Assembly (NCBI GenBank): GCA_015490795.1
Contig: WFXD01000015.1
Location: 1 to 38,213 of the forward strand
DNA length: 38,213 nucleotides
Direction: 5' to 3'
From: Gammaproteobacteria bacterium
GTDB taxonomy: Bacteria; Pseudomonadota; Gammaproteobacteria; Chromatiales; Chromatiaceae
The translations under genes and the position numbers were made by a program. Below the pieces are notes generated by a model, which made no database searches, was not told the DNA's origin, and saw only the letters and a program-made list of their open reading frames with translations. Below, one piece after another: positions 1-9,628 of the stretch (positions are counted from its first letter, which is position 1; each line of letters begins with the position of its first letter).

Positions 1-1294
<1,294 letters not shown>

Positions 1295-1545
1295 GACAGA
1301 GGCTGGAAGCCCCCCATCTGCAACAAGCCATGAAGCACTCCAGCAGTGCATGCCAGCGTCATCATTGACACAAGTGGCCTCCTCCCAAGTTGATTCACCT
1401 GTTGATGCCATGTATCCATATTTGCCGGGGGCGTCAGCTGATAGTGTCACACTTGAACCTAGGGGCCTGTCTCTACCGATAGCGCAGGAATTAAAATCAC
1501 TGACTGCGTCAAATATCTGCAAAACGTCGAATAATCGACATTTTG

Positions 1546-1554
1546 TGCTAGAGT
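1546..1554 (+). promoter_or_regulatory. Extended -10 promoter element
   Basis: TGCTAGAGT fits the sigma-70 extended -10 pattern TGnTAnnnT. The -35 position (about 1526-1531) has no good TTGACA match, which extended -10 promoters tolerate. It would drive the candidate small RNA ending at 1686. Confidence 0.35.
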
Positions 1555-1634
1555 TAATTCAAGGCTTTTATGGATCAACGATGAATCTCCGCTTTCTACT
1601 CAACCCTGTTGAGAGAGCAAAACCATCTCCTCCG

Positions 1635-1655
1635 GCGCTAACCAAGCGCTTTTTT
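1635..1655 (+). terminator. Intrinsic terminator, first of a tandem pair
   Basis: Stem GCGCT/AGCGC with loop AACCA, followed by six T. It is directly followed by a stronger terminator. It points in the + direction only. Confidence 0.6.
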
Positions 1656-1686
1656 CCCGCCCACTCTCCCTGGGCGGGTTTTTTTT
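1656..1686 (+). terminator. Intrinsic terminator, second of a tandem pair
   Basis: Perfect seven-pair stem CCCGCCC/GGGCGGG (1656-1662 and 1672-1678) with a nine-base loop, followed by eight T. On the opposite strand the stem is not followed by a T run, so it serves + strand transcription. Confidence 0.85.
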
Positions 1687-1705
1687 ACCCCTGTTTTGGT
1701 CTGAA

Positions 1706-2266
1706 TCAGGCGCGTATCAGTCTGCCACTCATAGCATCCCGAATGGGGGTGGGTTGCCTTAGCATCCCCAGCTTGCCGTGGAGAACAAAGTCGAGCTGCC
1801 CTCTGAACTGGCTGTGAAGCACCAGGGCGCTCTTTGCGGGCTTTTGGCCACTGACATTGGCGCTGGTTGAGACCAGCGCTGATCTACAGGCGCGACATAG
1901 TTTGGCGGCCAGCGGATGGGCGGTGATCCGGACGGCAACAGCATTGTGGCTGCCGGTTAGCCATGCGGGGGTTTCGGGGGCGGCCGGGAGAAGCCATGTG
2001 GCAGGCCCCGGCCATGAGGCAAGGACGGGAGCCATAACATCGGCTGGAGGCTCGATAATAAAGGGCCGAAGCTGATCAAAATCAGCTGCAATCAGGATCA
2101 ACCCCTTCTCTACAGGGCGCTGTTTGAGTTGCAGCAGGCGCTGGACTGCATCCCGATCCAGCGGGTTGCAGCCCAGGCCGTAGACGGCCTCTGTGGGGTA
2201 AGCGATCAGGCCGCCAAGCCAAAAGTGCCGGGCCGCCTGCCGCAGGTGCCAGGGGTGGGCTGCCAC
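1706..2266 (-). CDS. tsaC: L-threonylcarbamoyladenylate synthase TsaC (YrdC/Sua5 family)
   Basis: This 186-residue YrdC-fold protein makes threonylcarbamoyl-AMP from threonine, bicarbonate and ATP, the first step of the t6A modification at position 37 of ANN-decoding tRNAs. The N-terminal GLIAYPTEAVYGLGC segment (residues 20-34), the LKQRP element and the STSANVSGQ motif are the substrate-binding signatures of the family. Length matches E. coli TsaC (190) rather than the longer Sua5 form. The start is GTG, because an in-frame TGA lies four codons upstream and no ATG precedes the conserved block. It lies 28 bases after purE and is probably co-transcribed with it. Confidence 0.93.
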   Translation of the reverse strand: MAAHPWHLRQAARHFWLGGLIAYPTEAVYGLGCNPLDRDAVQRLLQLKQRPVEKGLILIAADFDQLRPFIIEPPADVMAPVLASWPGPATWLLPAAPETPAWLTGSHNAVAVRITAHPLAAKLCRACRSALVSTSANVSGQKPAKSALVLHSQFRGQLDFVLHGKLGMLRQPTPIRDAMSGRLIRA

Positions 2267-2294
2267 AGCAGCTGCTCAATAGCAGCGGGGCTGG

Positions 2295-2801
2295 TTACCG
2301 CGCCAGCTCGGCCTGTAGTTTGGCATCTTTGGCGATTACCGCGCTGGCATTGGCCTGCCGCTCTTCACTGATGCGAACAGCCAGCTCAGGGTCGGACAGC
2401 GCCAGTATCTGTGCCGCCAGATAGGCCGCATTCTTGGCTCCCGCTTTACCCACGGCTACGCAGGCTACGGGGATACCGCCAGGCATCTGCACCGTAGAGA
2501 GCAGTGAGTCCATGCCCTGCAGGGGGCCTGCATCCATGGGGATGCCGATAACCGGCTTCAGGGTCAACCCGGCAACGGTGCCTGCCAGGTGTGCCGCCAG
2601 GCCTGCGGCGGCAATAAATACTGCACAGCCGCGCTGGTCGGCATCTTTTACAAAACGATGCGTGGCATCCGGGGTGCGGTGGGCTGAGGTGATCTTCACC
2701 TCACAGTGGATGTCGAGATTCTTGAGCACATCCAGCGTGGATTGGAGGACAGGCAGATCCGAGTCGGACCCCATCAAAACGGCTACAAAAGGTCTGTTCA
2801 T
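2295..2801 (-). CDS. purE: N5-carboxyaminoimidazole ribonucleotide mutase
   Basis: PurE class I, 168 residues, converts N5-CAIR to CAIR in purine biosynthesis. The N-terminal MGSDSD motif (residues 10-15), the SAHRTPD loop carrying the catalytic histidine (about 39-45) and the glycine-rich AAAGLAAHLAGTVAG segment are intact. In most gammaproteobacteria purK, whose product makes N5-CAIR, follows purE directly; here tsaC follows after 28 bases and purK is missing from this position. Upstream, 56 bases separate it from topA on the same strand. Confidence 0.96.
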   Translation of the reverse strand: MNRPFVAVLMGSDSDLPVLQSTLDVLKNLDIHCEVKITSAHRTPDATHRFVKDADQRGCAVFIAAAGLAAHLAGTVAGLTLKPVIGIPMDAGPLQGMDSLLSTVQMPGGIPVACVAVGKAGAKNAAYLAAQILALSDPELAVRISEERQANASAVIAKDAKLQAELAR

Positions 2802-2857
2802 GAGCGTTTACTGTAATCTAGGTTTATGGATAGGTTTGATTGAATAGGTTACAGGCA

Positions 2858-5140
2858 CTACGCCTGCTCTTCAACGGGTTCCGAGAAGGTGCACTCTTTC
2901 TGTGGGCAGACCTTTTCGGTACCACGTCGCTTGGTGGTTTTAATGGTCAGGATGGGCCAGCCACAGCGAGGGCATGGCTCCTCCAGCGGTTCATTCCAGG
3001 TGGCGTAGTCACACTTGGGGTAGCCAGAGCAGGAGAAGAAGATTTTGTTACGACGGGATTTGCGCTTTAGCAGCGACCCCCTGTTGCATTTTGGGCAGGT
3101 TACGCCGGTATCCTCAGGCTTTTCGAGCGGCTCGATGAAGCGGCACTCCGGATAGTTGGAGCAGCCGATAAATTTGCCATAGCGGCCACGCCGGATGATG
3201 AGGTCTGATTCACATTTTGGGCATTTGCGGCCCTCAATGACCTCTGGCTCATCCTTCTCATTGGCGTCGGCATTGAGGTCGCGGGTGTAGTCGCACTCCG
3301 GGTAGTTGTTGCAGCCGATAAAGCGACCATGGCGTCCGAGCCGGATAGAGAGCGGTTCCCCGCACTTGGGGCACTTTTCGTCCATTGCCTCGTGGGTAAC
3401 ATCACTGCGTTTTACATTCTTCTCGGTGTGGTCTATGCGCTCTTTGAAGGGGCTCCAGAACTGCTCCAGCAGGGGTATCCACTCCTTCTCGCCGCGCGAG
3501 ACGGCATCCAGCTCATCTTCGAGTCTGGCGGTAAAGTTGTAATCGACATACTGTGTAAAATATTCGGTCAGGAACTTATTGACCACGCGCCCCACGTCGG
3601 TGGGTATGAAGCGTTTTTTATCCAGCACGGTGTATCCACGATCCTGCAGGGTGGAGATGATGGAGGCGTAGGTTGAGGGACGACCAATGCCGTGCTCCTC
3701 CAGCGCCTTGACCAGGCTGGCCTCACTGAAGCGCGGTGGCGGCTCGGTGAAGTGCTGGTTGGTGCGAATCGCCTTGAGCTGGACCGCCTCGCCCTGCTCA
3801 AGGGGTGGCAGCATCTTTTCATCGCCATCACCGGCCTTGGCATCATCGATCCCCTCCAGATAGAGCACCATGAAGCCTGGATTGGCAATGGTGGAGCCGG
3901 TGGCGCGGAATGTGTTGCCCTCACCGCAGCCAAGGTCAGCCGCCACGGTATGCAAGGTGGCGTGAACCATCTGGCTGGCGATGGTGCGCTTCCAGATCAG
4001 CTCGTAGAGCCGGAACTGGTCTCTGCTCAGGCTGTCTTTCAGCTCCCCGGGCGCGCGCCGGGCTGACGTTGGGCGGATGGCCTCGTGAGCCTCCTGGGCA
4101 TTTTTGGCCTTGGTCTTGAATGCTCTGGGCTGGGCGGGCAGCTGTTTGCTGCCGTAGCATTCGGTGATATATCCCCGGATCTCATCCAGCGCCTCTTGTG
4201 CCAGATGCACCGAGTCGGTACGCATGTAGGTGATGAGGCCGGTGGTGTCGCCACCAATGTCGATACCCTCATAGAGCTGCTGGGCAGTGCGCATAGTGCG
4301 CTGAGTGGTAAAGCCAAGTTTGCGGGCGGCCTCCTGTTGCAGGGTTGAGGTGATAAAGGGGGCCGCCGGGTTGCGTCTGCGCTGCTTTTTTTCAATCTTC
4401 TCTACCGTCAGCTGGCCATTGGCGGCCAAAAGCAGGTTTTTTTCAGCCTGGAGCGCGGTCTGCTCGTCTGTAATGCTGAACTGGTTCAGCTTTTCACCCT
4501 GGTAGTGAGTCAGTTTGGCGCTGAAGGGCTGCTTTTTCTTGAGGGTGTCGGCTTCAATGGTCCAGTACTCCCGGGATTTAAACGCCTCGATCTCCAGCTC
4601 GCGCTCAACAATCAGCCGCAGCGCAGGGCTCTGCACCCGTCCCGCTGAGAGGCCACGTCGTATCTTCTTCCACAGCAGCGGCGACAGGTTAAAGCCAACC
4701 AGGTAGTCCAGGGCGCGGCGCGCCTGCTGGGCGTTGACCAGATCCATCGAGAGTTCACGTGGATTGGCGACCGCATCCTGCACGGCGCGCCTGGTGATCT
4801 CGTTGAACACCACACGGTAGACGGCCTTGTCTTTTAGCTTTTTGCGCTTTTTCAGCAGCTCATACAGGTGCCAGGAGATCGCCTCACCCTCGCGATCAGG
4901 GTCCGTTGCAAGATAGAGGGCGTCAGCTTTGGCCAGTAGTTTGGTAATGGCCTGGACGTGCCGGTCATTCTTTTCAATGACCTGGTACTTCATCTCAAAA
5001 TCATTGTCGGTATCGACAGCGCCCTCTTTGGGGACAAGGTCGCGTACGTGGCCATAGGAGGCCAGCACTTCAAACTCTTTGCCGAGGTATTTTTTGATTG
5101 TTTTAGATTTGGCCGGTGATTCGACGATTACCAGATTCAT
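2858..5140 (-). CDS. topA: DNA topoisomerase I (type IA)
   Basis: A 760-residue type IA topoisomerase that relaxes negative supercoils. The Toprim domain shows Glu7 (VIVESPAKS) and the acidic triad in DPDREGE (Asp80, Asp82, Glu84). The active-site tyrosine is Tyr305 in GLITYMRTDS. The C-terminus has four cysteine clusters of zinc-ribbon type, beginning CPKCGEPL, CPKCESDL, CPKCNRGS and CPRCGWPI; the fourth has a CPQKEC ending. E. coli TopA is longer (865) with additional ribbon-like C-terminal domains, but this length is normal for many gammaproteobacteria. ATG 5140 starts exactly at the conserved Toprim N-terminus. The gene lies 71 bases after smg. Confidence 0.98.
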   Translation of the reverse strand: MNLVIVESPAKSKTIKKYLGKEFEVLASYGHVRDLVPKEGAVDTDNDFEMKYQVIEKNDRHVQAITKLLAKADALYLATDPDREGEAISWHLYELLKKRKKLKDKAVYRVVFNEITRRAVQDAVANPRELSMDLVNAQQARRALDYLVGFNLSPLLWKKIRRGLSAGRVQSPALRLIVERELEIEAFKSREYWTIEADTLKKKQPFSAKLTHYQGEKLNQFSITDEQTALQAEKNLLLAANGQLTVEKIEKKQRRRNPAAPFITSTLQQEAARKLGFTTQRTMRTAQQLYEGIDIGGDTTGLITYMRTDSVHLAQEALDEIRGYITECYGSKQLPAQPRAFKTKAKNAQEAHEAIRPTSARRAPGELKDSLSRDQFRLYELIWKRTIASQMVHATLHTVAADLGCGEGNTFRATGSTIANPGFMVLYLEGIDDAKAGDGDEKMLPPLEQGEAVQLKAIRTNQHFTEPPPRFSEASLVKALEEHGIGRPSTYASIISTLQDRGYTVLDKKRFIPTDVGRVVNKFLTEYFTQYVDYNFTARLEDELDAVSRGEKEWIPLLEQFWSPFKERIDHTEKNVKRSDVTHEAMDEKCPKCGEPLSIRLGRHGRFIGCNNYPECDYTRDLNADANEKDEPEVIEGRKCPKCESDLIIRRGRYGKFIGCSNYPECRFIEPLEKPEDTGVTCPKCNRGSLLKRKSRRNKIFFSCSGYPKCDYATWNEPLEEPCPRCGWPILTIKTTKRRGTEKVCPQKECTFSEPVEEQA

Positions 5141-5211
5141 AGGTGTGATTGCAAACCTGTGGGTTTGGGATTGATGGTTACGCGGTGCGCCAAAGGGTGT
5201 GGCAGTCTGTT

Positions 5212-5688
5212 TTAGTGGAGATGCCGTGGCGTGTCGTTATAGATGAGCTCTTCCATGTGCGCAAAGGCGGACTCCCGGCCGGGCTGGTTCATCAGCACAA
5301 GCAGGACGATCCAGCGCAGATCCTCAGCCGAGATATGCGCCGTCTCCAACGCCAGGGCGCGGTCTATAACCAGCTCTCTGCCGGCCTGATCCAGAATCTC
5401 ATGCTGCTCCAGAAACAGCAGCATGCCGCGGCATTCGGTGTCCAGCCTGATGGACTCCTGTGCGGTATAGATGCGGATGGCCTGACTGGTGTGGGTAGTC
5501 TGCTGACAGGTGCTTTGGCGCCAGGCCAACTCATCCAGCCAGTGGAATGCCTTTTTAATCATGGGCAGGGGAAAGCCGGCCTGAGCCAGCTCTTCCTGTA
5601 GCTCGGTCTGATCAGGCTGGTCAGAGAGTTCTGCATCCATGAAGTTTTCAAAGAGGTAGATGAGTATGTCTACGACATTTTCGTTCAT
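5212..5688 (-). CDS. smg: Smg protein (DUF494)
   Basis: A 158-residue acidic cytosolic protein matching the Smg/DUF494 family (E. coli Smg is 157). Recognisable parts are the N-terminus MNENVVDILIYLFENF, the AIRIYTAQE segment, the CRGMLLFLEQ block and the C-terminal WIVLLVLMNQPG stretch. The molecular function is not established. The position between dprA and topA is the conserved one, and the 47-base gap to dprA suggests one operon. Confidence 0.93.
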   Translation of the reverse strand: MNENVVDILIYLFENFMDAELSDQPDQTELQEELAQAGFPLPMIKKAFHWLDELAWRQSTCQQTTHTSQAIRIYTAQESIRLDTECRGMLLFLEQHEILDQAGRELVIDRALALETAHISAEDLRWIVLLVLMNQPGRESAFAHMEELIYNDTPRHLH

Positions 5689-5735
5689 TATGTTTCCTTG
5701 GAATGAGCCGTCCTGTGCGGCGCATTGGGGTAGTT

Positions 5736-6881
5736 TCAGGCCTTGCCACTGCGGAAAAAACAGCCGCCAGGTGCCGATGATACATATCCTTCCAGCTCAA
5801 GCAACAGCAGCATGGAGGAAACTGCCTCTGCGGTCAATCCACTTTGGGCAATTATTTCATCAATTGGCATCGGATCATATCCAATGGTTTCAAGCAATTG
5901 GCAGTATTCAGCATCCATCTCAAAGTGGTTTTCACTGTCGGGGATCCGGGTGCCGGACTCTTCGCCGGGAACCAGGGTGTGCAGGAGTGGCCCCAGCTCT
6001 TCGACAATATCCTGTGCGGTCTCGACCAGTTTGGCCCCCTGGCGAATAAGGGCATGGCAGCCACGGGCAAGTGGATTGTGGATCGACCCCGGGATGGCAA
6101 AGACCTCCCGGCCCTGCTCGGTGGCCTGGCGGGCGGTGATCAAAGAGCCGCTGCGCAGTGCCGCCTCGACCACCAGCACGCCCAGGCTCAGACCACTGAT
6201 GATGCGATTACGGCGCGGGAAGTGCCCTGTGCGCGCGGGGGTGCCGAGGGGGAACTCTGTAACCAGCGCCCCGCCCTGCCGGGCGATCTGTTTGGCCAGC
6301 CGGTGATGGCTTGCCGGGTAGACACGATCCAGCCCGGTGCCAGTGACGGCAATGGTTGCGCCATGCGCCTCAAGCGCGCCCTGGTGGCTTGCGCCATCAA
6401 TGCCGACGGCAAGCCCGCTGGTGATGGTTATACCTGCACCGGCCAGATAGCGGGCAAACTCTTTGGCGGTACTTTTGCCCGAGGTCGAGGGGTTGCGGCT
6501 GCCAACAATGGCGATTTGCGGTGAGGCCAGCAGCCCAGGGTCGCCATGCACGAAGAGGGCGGCGGGTGGGTCTGCCGTTTCGCGCAGCAGGGCTGGGTAT
6601 TCGGGATCTTGCAGGGTGATCAGGTGGTTGTCCGGCTGCTCAAGCCAGGCAAGATCCTGCTCAACAAGTGACCAGTCCGGGCGACGCAGCTGCTCCCGAA
6701 CCTTGGGTTTTAGCGGCAGATTTTCCGGTATGTGGGGCGTGGATTCAAAGAGCGTGCTGATCTCTGGAACCTGTTCCAGCAGTTGCTGAATGCCTCGGCT
6801 GCCCAGCCCCGGCGTACGCAGAAGCGCCAACCAACAGGCTTTTGTATCGCCTTGGGAGCGACGGCTGGCAGCAGGCTGCAT
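5736..6881 (-). CDS. dprA: DNA-processing protein DprA
   Basis: A 381-residue protein that binds incoming single-stranded DNA and loads RecA during natural transformation. The Rossmann core contains GSRNPS (residues 127-132), SGLAVGIDGASH (155-166), TGTGLDRVYP, then EFPLGTP, FPRRNRIISGLS and the GSLITARQA and IPGSIHNPLARG motifs. The N-terminal 70 residues look like the helix-hairpin-helix/SAM-like extension, and the C-terminal 65 residues look like the winged-helix (DML1-like) domain. It is full length. Twenty-four bases separate it from tsaP upstream. Other competence genes are not in the window, so natural transformation is possible but unproven. Confidence 0.96.
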   Translation of the reverse strand: MQPAASRRSQGDTKACWLALLRTPGLGSRGIQQLLEQVPEISTLFESTPHIPENLPLKPKVREQLRRPDWSLVEQDLAWLEQPDNHLITLQDPEYPALLRETADPPAALFVHGDPGLLASPQIAIVGSRNPSTSGKSTAKEFARYLAGAGITITSGLAVGIDGASHQGALEAHGATIAVTGTGLDRVYPASHHRLAKQIARQGGALVTEFPLGTPARTGHFPRRNRIISGLSLGVLVVEAALRSGSLITARQATEQGREVFAIPGSIHNPLARGCHALIRQGAKLVETAQDIVEELGPLLHTLVPGEESGTRIPDSENHFEMDAEYCQLLETIGYDPMPIDEIIAQSGLTAEAVSSMLLLLELEGYVSSAPGGCFFRSGKA

Positions 6882-6905
6882 GGCTCTCTGCGACAGTAAC
6901 GAGTG

Positions 6906-7955
6906 TCAGGGTGTACGGGCGCGGTCAAGCACATGGATAACGGTGGTGGCAGACATGATGATGCCAAAACTCACGCGGGGGAAGGTGCGAAAGACCATCA
7001 GTACACCGGCCCTCTCATCAGGCAGTGTCACCTTGTCATAAGGGTCTGGTGAGATACGATCAAAGATGGTTGCCCCGCGCTTGTCCACGGTCAGGACATG
7101 GCCTGGAGCGAGCCCATCCTCGGCACCGCGATCCAGCACCACAATATTATGCTGGCCAATCTGGCTTACGCCATTGAAGACGGCAATGATCGTTGCCTTG
7201 ATGGGTGTATCAGGCGCTTTAGGGTAAAAATCCTTCTGCGTCTTGTCGTAAACGACAGGTAGCAGACGGTGACCCGCAATGGCCTCTGTTTTAGAGTTCA
7301 GGAGTATAAGTGAGGCCGGGTCGCCGGTGCGCTCCAGCTCTGCGGTGCCGATGTACATGGCCTCATAGCCCAGGATCTCGCCGGTATCAGCATCCTTATA
7401 GGGCTTTCCGGGGCGCACGACATCATATCGGTTATGCTCCTCACTCTCTATTGAGCGCACATAGATCTTATCGTGTGTGGTGCCTACGATGCGCTCCTCC
7501 TTGAAACTCACAATGTAGGGGGCGGCCTCCAGATCCTTTTTGTCCATCACATAAGGGCGTGACAGAAATGGCAGGATATCGCCCATAGGGACAATGGGTA
7601 TGGCCGTATCCAGTGGGCTTGCGCGGATATGCGGCGAGAGCTTGACCGTGCTGCCCGGCGCCTCTCCGCGCTGGATGGAGAGACGTGGTTTCCCATTGAG
7701 ATAGGTGAGTATGATGACATCGCCCGGATAGATCAGGTGCGGATTTTCGATCTGCGGGTTAACATGCCACACCTCTGGCCACTGCCAGGGATCGCGCAGG
7801 AAGGCCCCGGCAATATCCCACAATGTATCGCCTTTAACGACCGTGTAGCGATCGGGGTGAGCGGGATTAAGGGCTACCGGCTCATCGGCAAATGTTGCGC
7901 AGGATAGCAGTAGGCTCAGCAGCAGTCCTGTTAGCTTGAGGCTTGAGTGGCGCAT
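6906..7955 (-). CDS. tsaP: LysM domain protein, TsaP-like (type IV pilus secretin-associated)
   Basis: A 349-residue exported protein. Residues 1-23 form a signal peptide ending CATFA before DEP. A LysM peptidoglycan-binding domain follows at about 37-85 (YTVVKGDTLWDIAGAFLRDP ... IYPGDVI). The rest resembles the C-terminal region of TsaP. In Pseudomonas and Neisseria TsaP anchors the type IV pilus secretin to peptidoglycan, and the gene occupies this same position between def and dprA; the assignment rests on that synteny plus architecture. A Cys at 19 could suggest a lipoprotein, but the surrounding LLSC is a poor lipobox. It is divergent from def across a 154-base gap. Confidence 0.8.
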   Translation of the reverse strand: MRHSSLKLTGLLLSLLLSCATFADEPVALNPAHPDRYTVVKGDTLWDIAGAFLRDPWQWPEVWHVNPQIENPHLIYPGDVIILTYLNGKPRLSIQRGEAPGSTVKLSPHIRASPLDTAIPIVPMGDILPFLSRPYVMDKKDLEAAPYIVSFKEERIVGTTHDKIYVRSIESEEHNRYDVVRPGKPYKDADTGEILGYEAMYIGTAELERTGDPASLILLNSKTEAIAGHRLLPVVYDKTQKDFYPKAPDTPIKATIIAVFNGVSQIGQHNIVVLDRGAEDGLAPGHVLTVDKRGATIFDRISPDPYDKVTLPDERAGVLMVFRTFPRVSFGIIMSATTVIHVLDRARTP

Positions 7956-8059
7956 GATGGTCTCTTTTGTCTGTCAATCGGGTTGAGTGTAGCCCACATA
8001 ACCAGGGCTTTCAAAGTCAAAACAGTTAAGCAGAATCCTGTATGATCATGATGTTAGCG

Positions 8060-8065
8060 TATAAT
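8060..8065 (+). promoter_or_regulatory. Putative -10 box upstream of def
   Basis: A perfect TATAAT lies 44 bases before the def start in the 154-base divergent region shared with tsaP. No good -35 hexamer sits 16-18 bases upstream, so this promoter is tentative. A second weaker -10-like TACTAT lies at 8076-8081. Confidence 0.4.
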
Positions 8066-8109
8066 CTTGCTTTTGTACTATAAACCTGAACAATCAGTTA
8101 AATTTATCT

Positions 8110-8616
8110 ATGGCACTCTTGGAAATACTACGATATCCCGATAGCCGATTGCGCAACAAAGCAAAACCTGTTGATCAGATAGACGCAGAAACCCGGCAAC
8201 TGGTGGATGATATGTTTGAGACGATGTATGAGGCTTCGGGCATTGGCCTTGCGGCAACCCAGGTGAACTCCACGAAGCGCCTCCTGGTGATGGATATTTC
8301 GGAACAGCATGATGACCCTATCTGCCTGATCAACCCTGAAATCATCTCCAAAGAGGGAGAGGAGAGAGAGGAGGAGGGGTGCCTCTCCGTGCCCGGGGTT
8401 CATGAGCCGGTCAAGCGTGCAAAGCATATTCGGGTTAAAGCGCTGGATCGGGACGGCAGCCCCATCGAGCTGGAGCTGGAGGGGCTGCCTGCGGTCTGTG
8501 TTCAGCATGAGATCGACCACCTGGATGGCAAACTGTTCATCGATTATCTCTCCCGTCTGAAGCGCGCCCGCATCCGCAAGAAGCTGGAGAAGGAGGCGCG
8601 CCAGGCAGATGATTAA
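8110..8616 (+). CDS. def: Peptide deformylase
   Basis: A 168-residue metalloenzyme that removes the formyl group from the N-terminal methionine of new proteins. All three family motifs are present: GIGLAATQV (residues 44-52), EGCLSVPG with metal ligand Cys91, and QHEIDH with His133, Glu134 and His137. Length matches E. coli Def (169). It starts a + strand operon with fmt, 85 bases downstream, whose product makes the formyl-methionyl-tRNA that Def later acts on. No clear Shine-Dalgarno sequence precedes the ATG. Confidence 0.98.
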   Translation: MALLEILRYPDSRLRNKAKPVDQIDAETRQLVDDMFETMYEASGIGLAATQVNSTKRLLVMDISEQHDDPICLINPEIISKEGEEREEEGCLSVPGVHEPVKRAKHIRVKALDRDGSPIELELEGLPAVCVQHEIDHLDGKLFIDYLSRLKRARIRKKLEKEARQADD

Positions 8617-8701
8617 GTCGCTACCTCTCAATTATTCCGGTTGATCGCCTCCGTTACCGAGATCCGGTTCCCAATCTGCCCATTTAATTCAGGCTTATAT
8701 C

Positions 8702-9628
8702 ATGAAAGTTATATTTGCAGGCACACCGGAGTTCTCTGTTGCCTCACTGGCCACACTGCTCCACTCGGAGCATCAGGTGGTGGCCGTCTATACACAACCT
8801 GACCGGCCTGCCGGGCGTGGGCGCAGACTTGCGGCCAGCCCGGTCAAATCACTGGCACTGGAGCACGGCATCCCGGTCTATCAGCCGAAAAGCCTCAAGG
8901 GCGAGGCGGAACAGGCCGGGCTTGCCTCGCTACAGGCCGACCTGATGGTGGTTGCGGCCTACGGCCTGCTGCTGCCAAAGGCGGTGCTTGAGGCCCCCCG
9001 CCTGGGTTGTGTCAATGTCCACGCCTCGCTGTTGCCGCGCTGGCGCGGCGCTGCGCCGATCCAGCGCGCCATCCTGGCCGGTGACACGCAGAGCGGCGTC
9101 ACCATCATGCAGATGGACGAAGGGCTGGATACCGGCGGCATGCTGCTCCTCCGTAGCTGCCCGATAGAGCCGGAAGATACCGCCTCGGATCTGCACGACC
9201 GGCTCTCTCTACTGGGTGCCGAGGCGCTACAGGATGCACTGCCCGGCATCTTCGACGGCACACTGCAACCACAGCCCCAGGATGAAAGCCTGGCCACCTA
9301 TGCCAAAAAGCTGGAAAAGAGCGAGGCACGCCTGGATTGGAACCAGCCTGCCCCGCTGCTGGACCGCCAGATTCGCGCCTTTAACCCCTGGCCAGTGGCG
9401 CAGACCACCCTGGAAGGGGCCGTTATGCGCATCTGGCAAGCCACGCCACTGGCCGAGACTGTAGATGCAGCACCGGGGCAGGTGATTGCCACCTCGCGTG
9501 ACGGCATTGATGTGGCAACAGGCGAAGGGCAGCTGCGTATCAAAACCCTGCAACTGCCAGGCAAACGCGCCATGAGCGCGGCTGATTTCCTCAATGCCCA
9601 CGCCATTGAGGGGGTGGTGCTTGGCTGA
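8702..9628 (+). CDS. fmt: Methionyl-tRNA formyltransferase
   Basis: A 308-residue enzyme that formylates initiator Met-tRNA using 10-formyltetrahydrofolate. The N-terminal formyltransferase domain begins [12 protein letters not shown], with the [10 protein letters not shown] loop, the [18 protein letters not shown] signature carrying the catalytic Asn and His, and [11 protein letters not shown] supplying the catalytic Asp. The C-terminal OB-like tRNA-binding domain starts near residue 206 (ARLDWNQPA ... FNPWP). Full length compared with E. coli (315). Its last eight bases overlap the proposed rsmB start. Confidence 0.98.
   Translation: MKVIFAGTPEFSVASLATLLHSEHQVVAVYTQPDRPAGRGRRLAASPVKSLALEHGIPVYQPKSLKGEAEQAGLASLQADLMVVAAYGLLLPKAVLEAPRLGCVNVHASLLPRWRGAAPIQRAILAGDTQSGVTIMQMDEGLDTGGMLLLRSCPIEPEDTASDLHDRLSLLGAEALQDALPGIFDGTLQPQPQDESLATYAKKLEKSEARLDWNQPAPLLDRQIRAFNPWPVAQTTLEGAVMRIWQATPLAETVDAAPGQVIATSRDGIDVATGEGQLRIKTLQLPGKRAMSAADFLNAHAIEGVVLG

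Larger units (their letters stand above)
1561..1686 (+). ncRNA. Candidate small RNA with tandem intrinsic terminators
   Basis: An extended -10 motif TGCTAGAGT (1546-1554) predicts a transcript start near 1561. Downstream lie a small hairpin (CTCAAC/GTTGAG near 1600) and then two back-to-back terminators pointing the same way. There is no open frame of useful size and no strong ribosome binding site between promoter and terminators, and the next gene is on the other strand, so the unit would make a free-standing RNA of about 125 nucleotides. No known RNA family was recognised. The start site and the RNA itself are inference; it could also be the 3' end of a longer gmk transcript. Confidence 0.35.
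1295..1705. other. Gene-free interval between gmk and tsaC
   Basis: No convincing coding region was found in these 411 bases. A 155-codon open frame starting at 1350 has no ribosome binding site, no recognisable motif and would read through two terminators into tsaC. The first 240 bases show nothing definite. The last 140 bases hold an extended -10 element and two tandem terminators, listed separately as a candidate small RNA. The omega-subunit gene rpoZ, expected after gmk, is absent. Confidence 0.6.

Noticed and set aside
1350-1817. 155-codon + strand frame after gmk
   Set aside because: It has no ribosome binding site or family motif, crosses two terminators and runs antisense into tsaC.
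5743-6524. Two overlapping + strand frames opposite dprA
   Set aside because: Both are antisense to intact dprA and lack start signals or recognisable domains.
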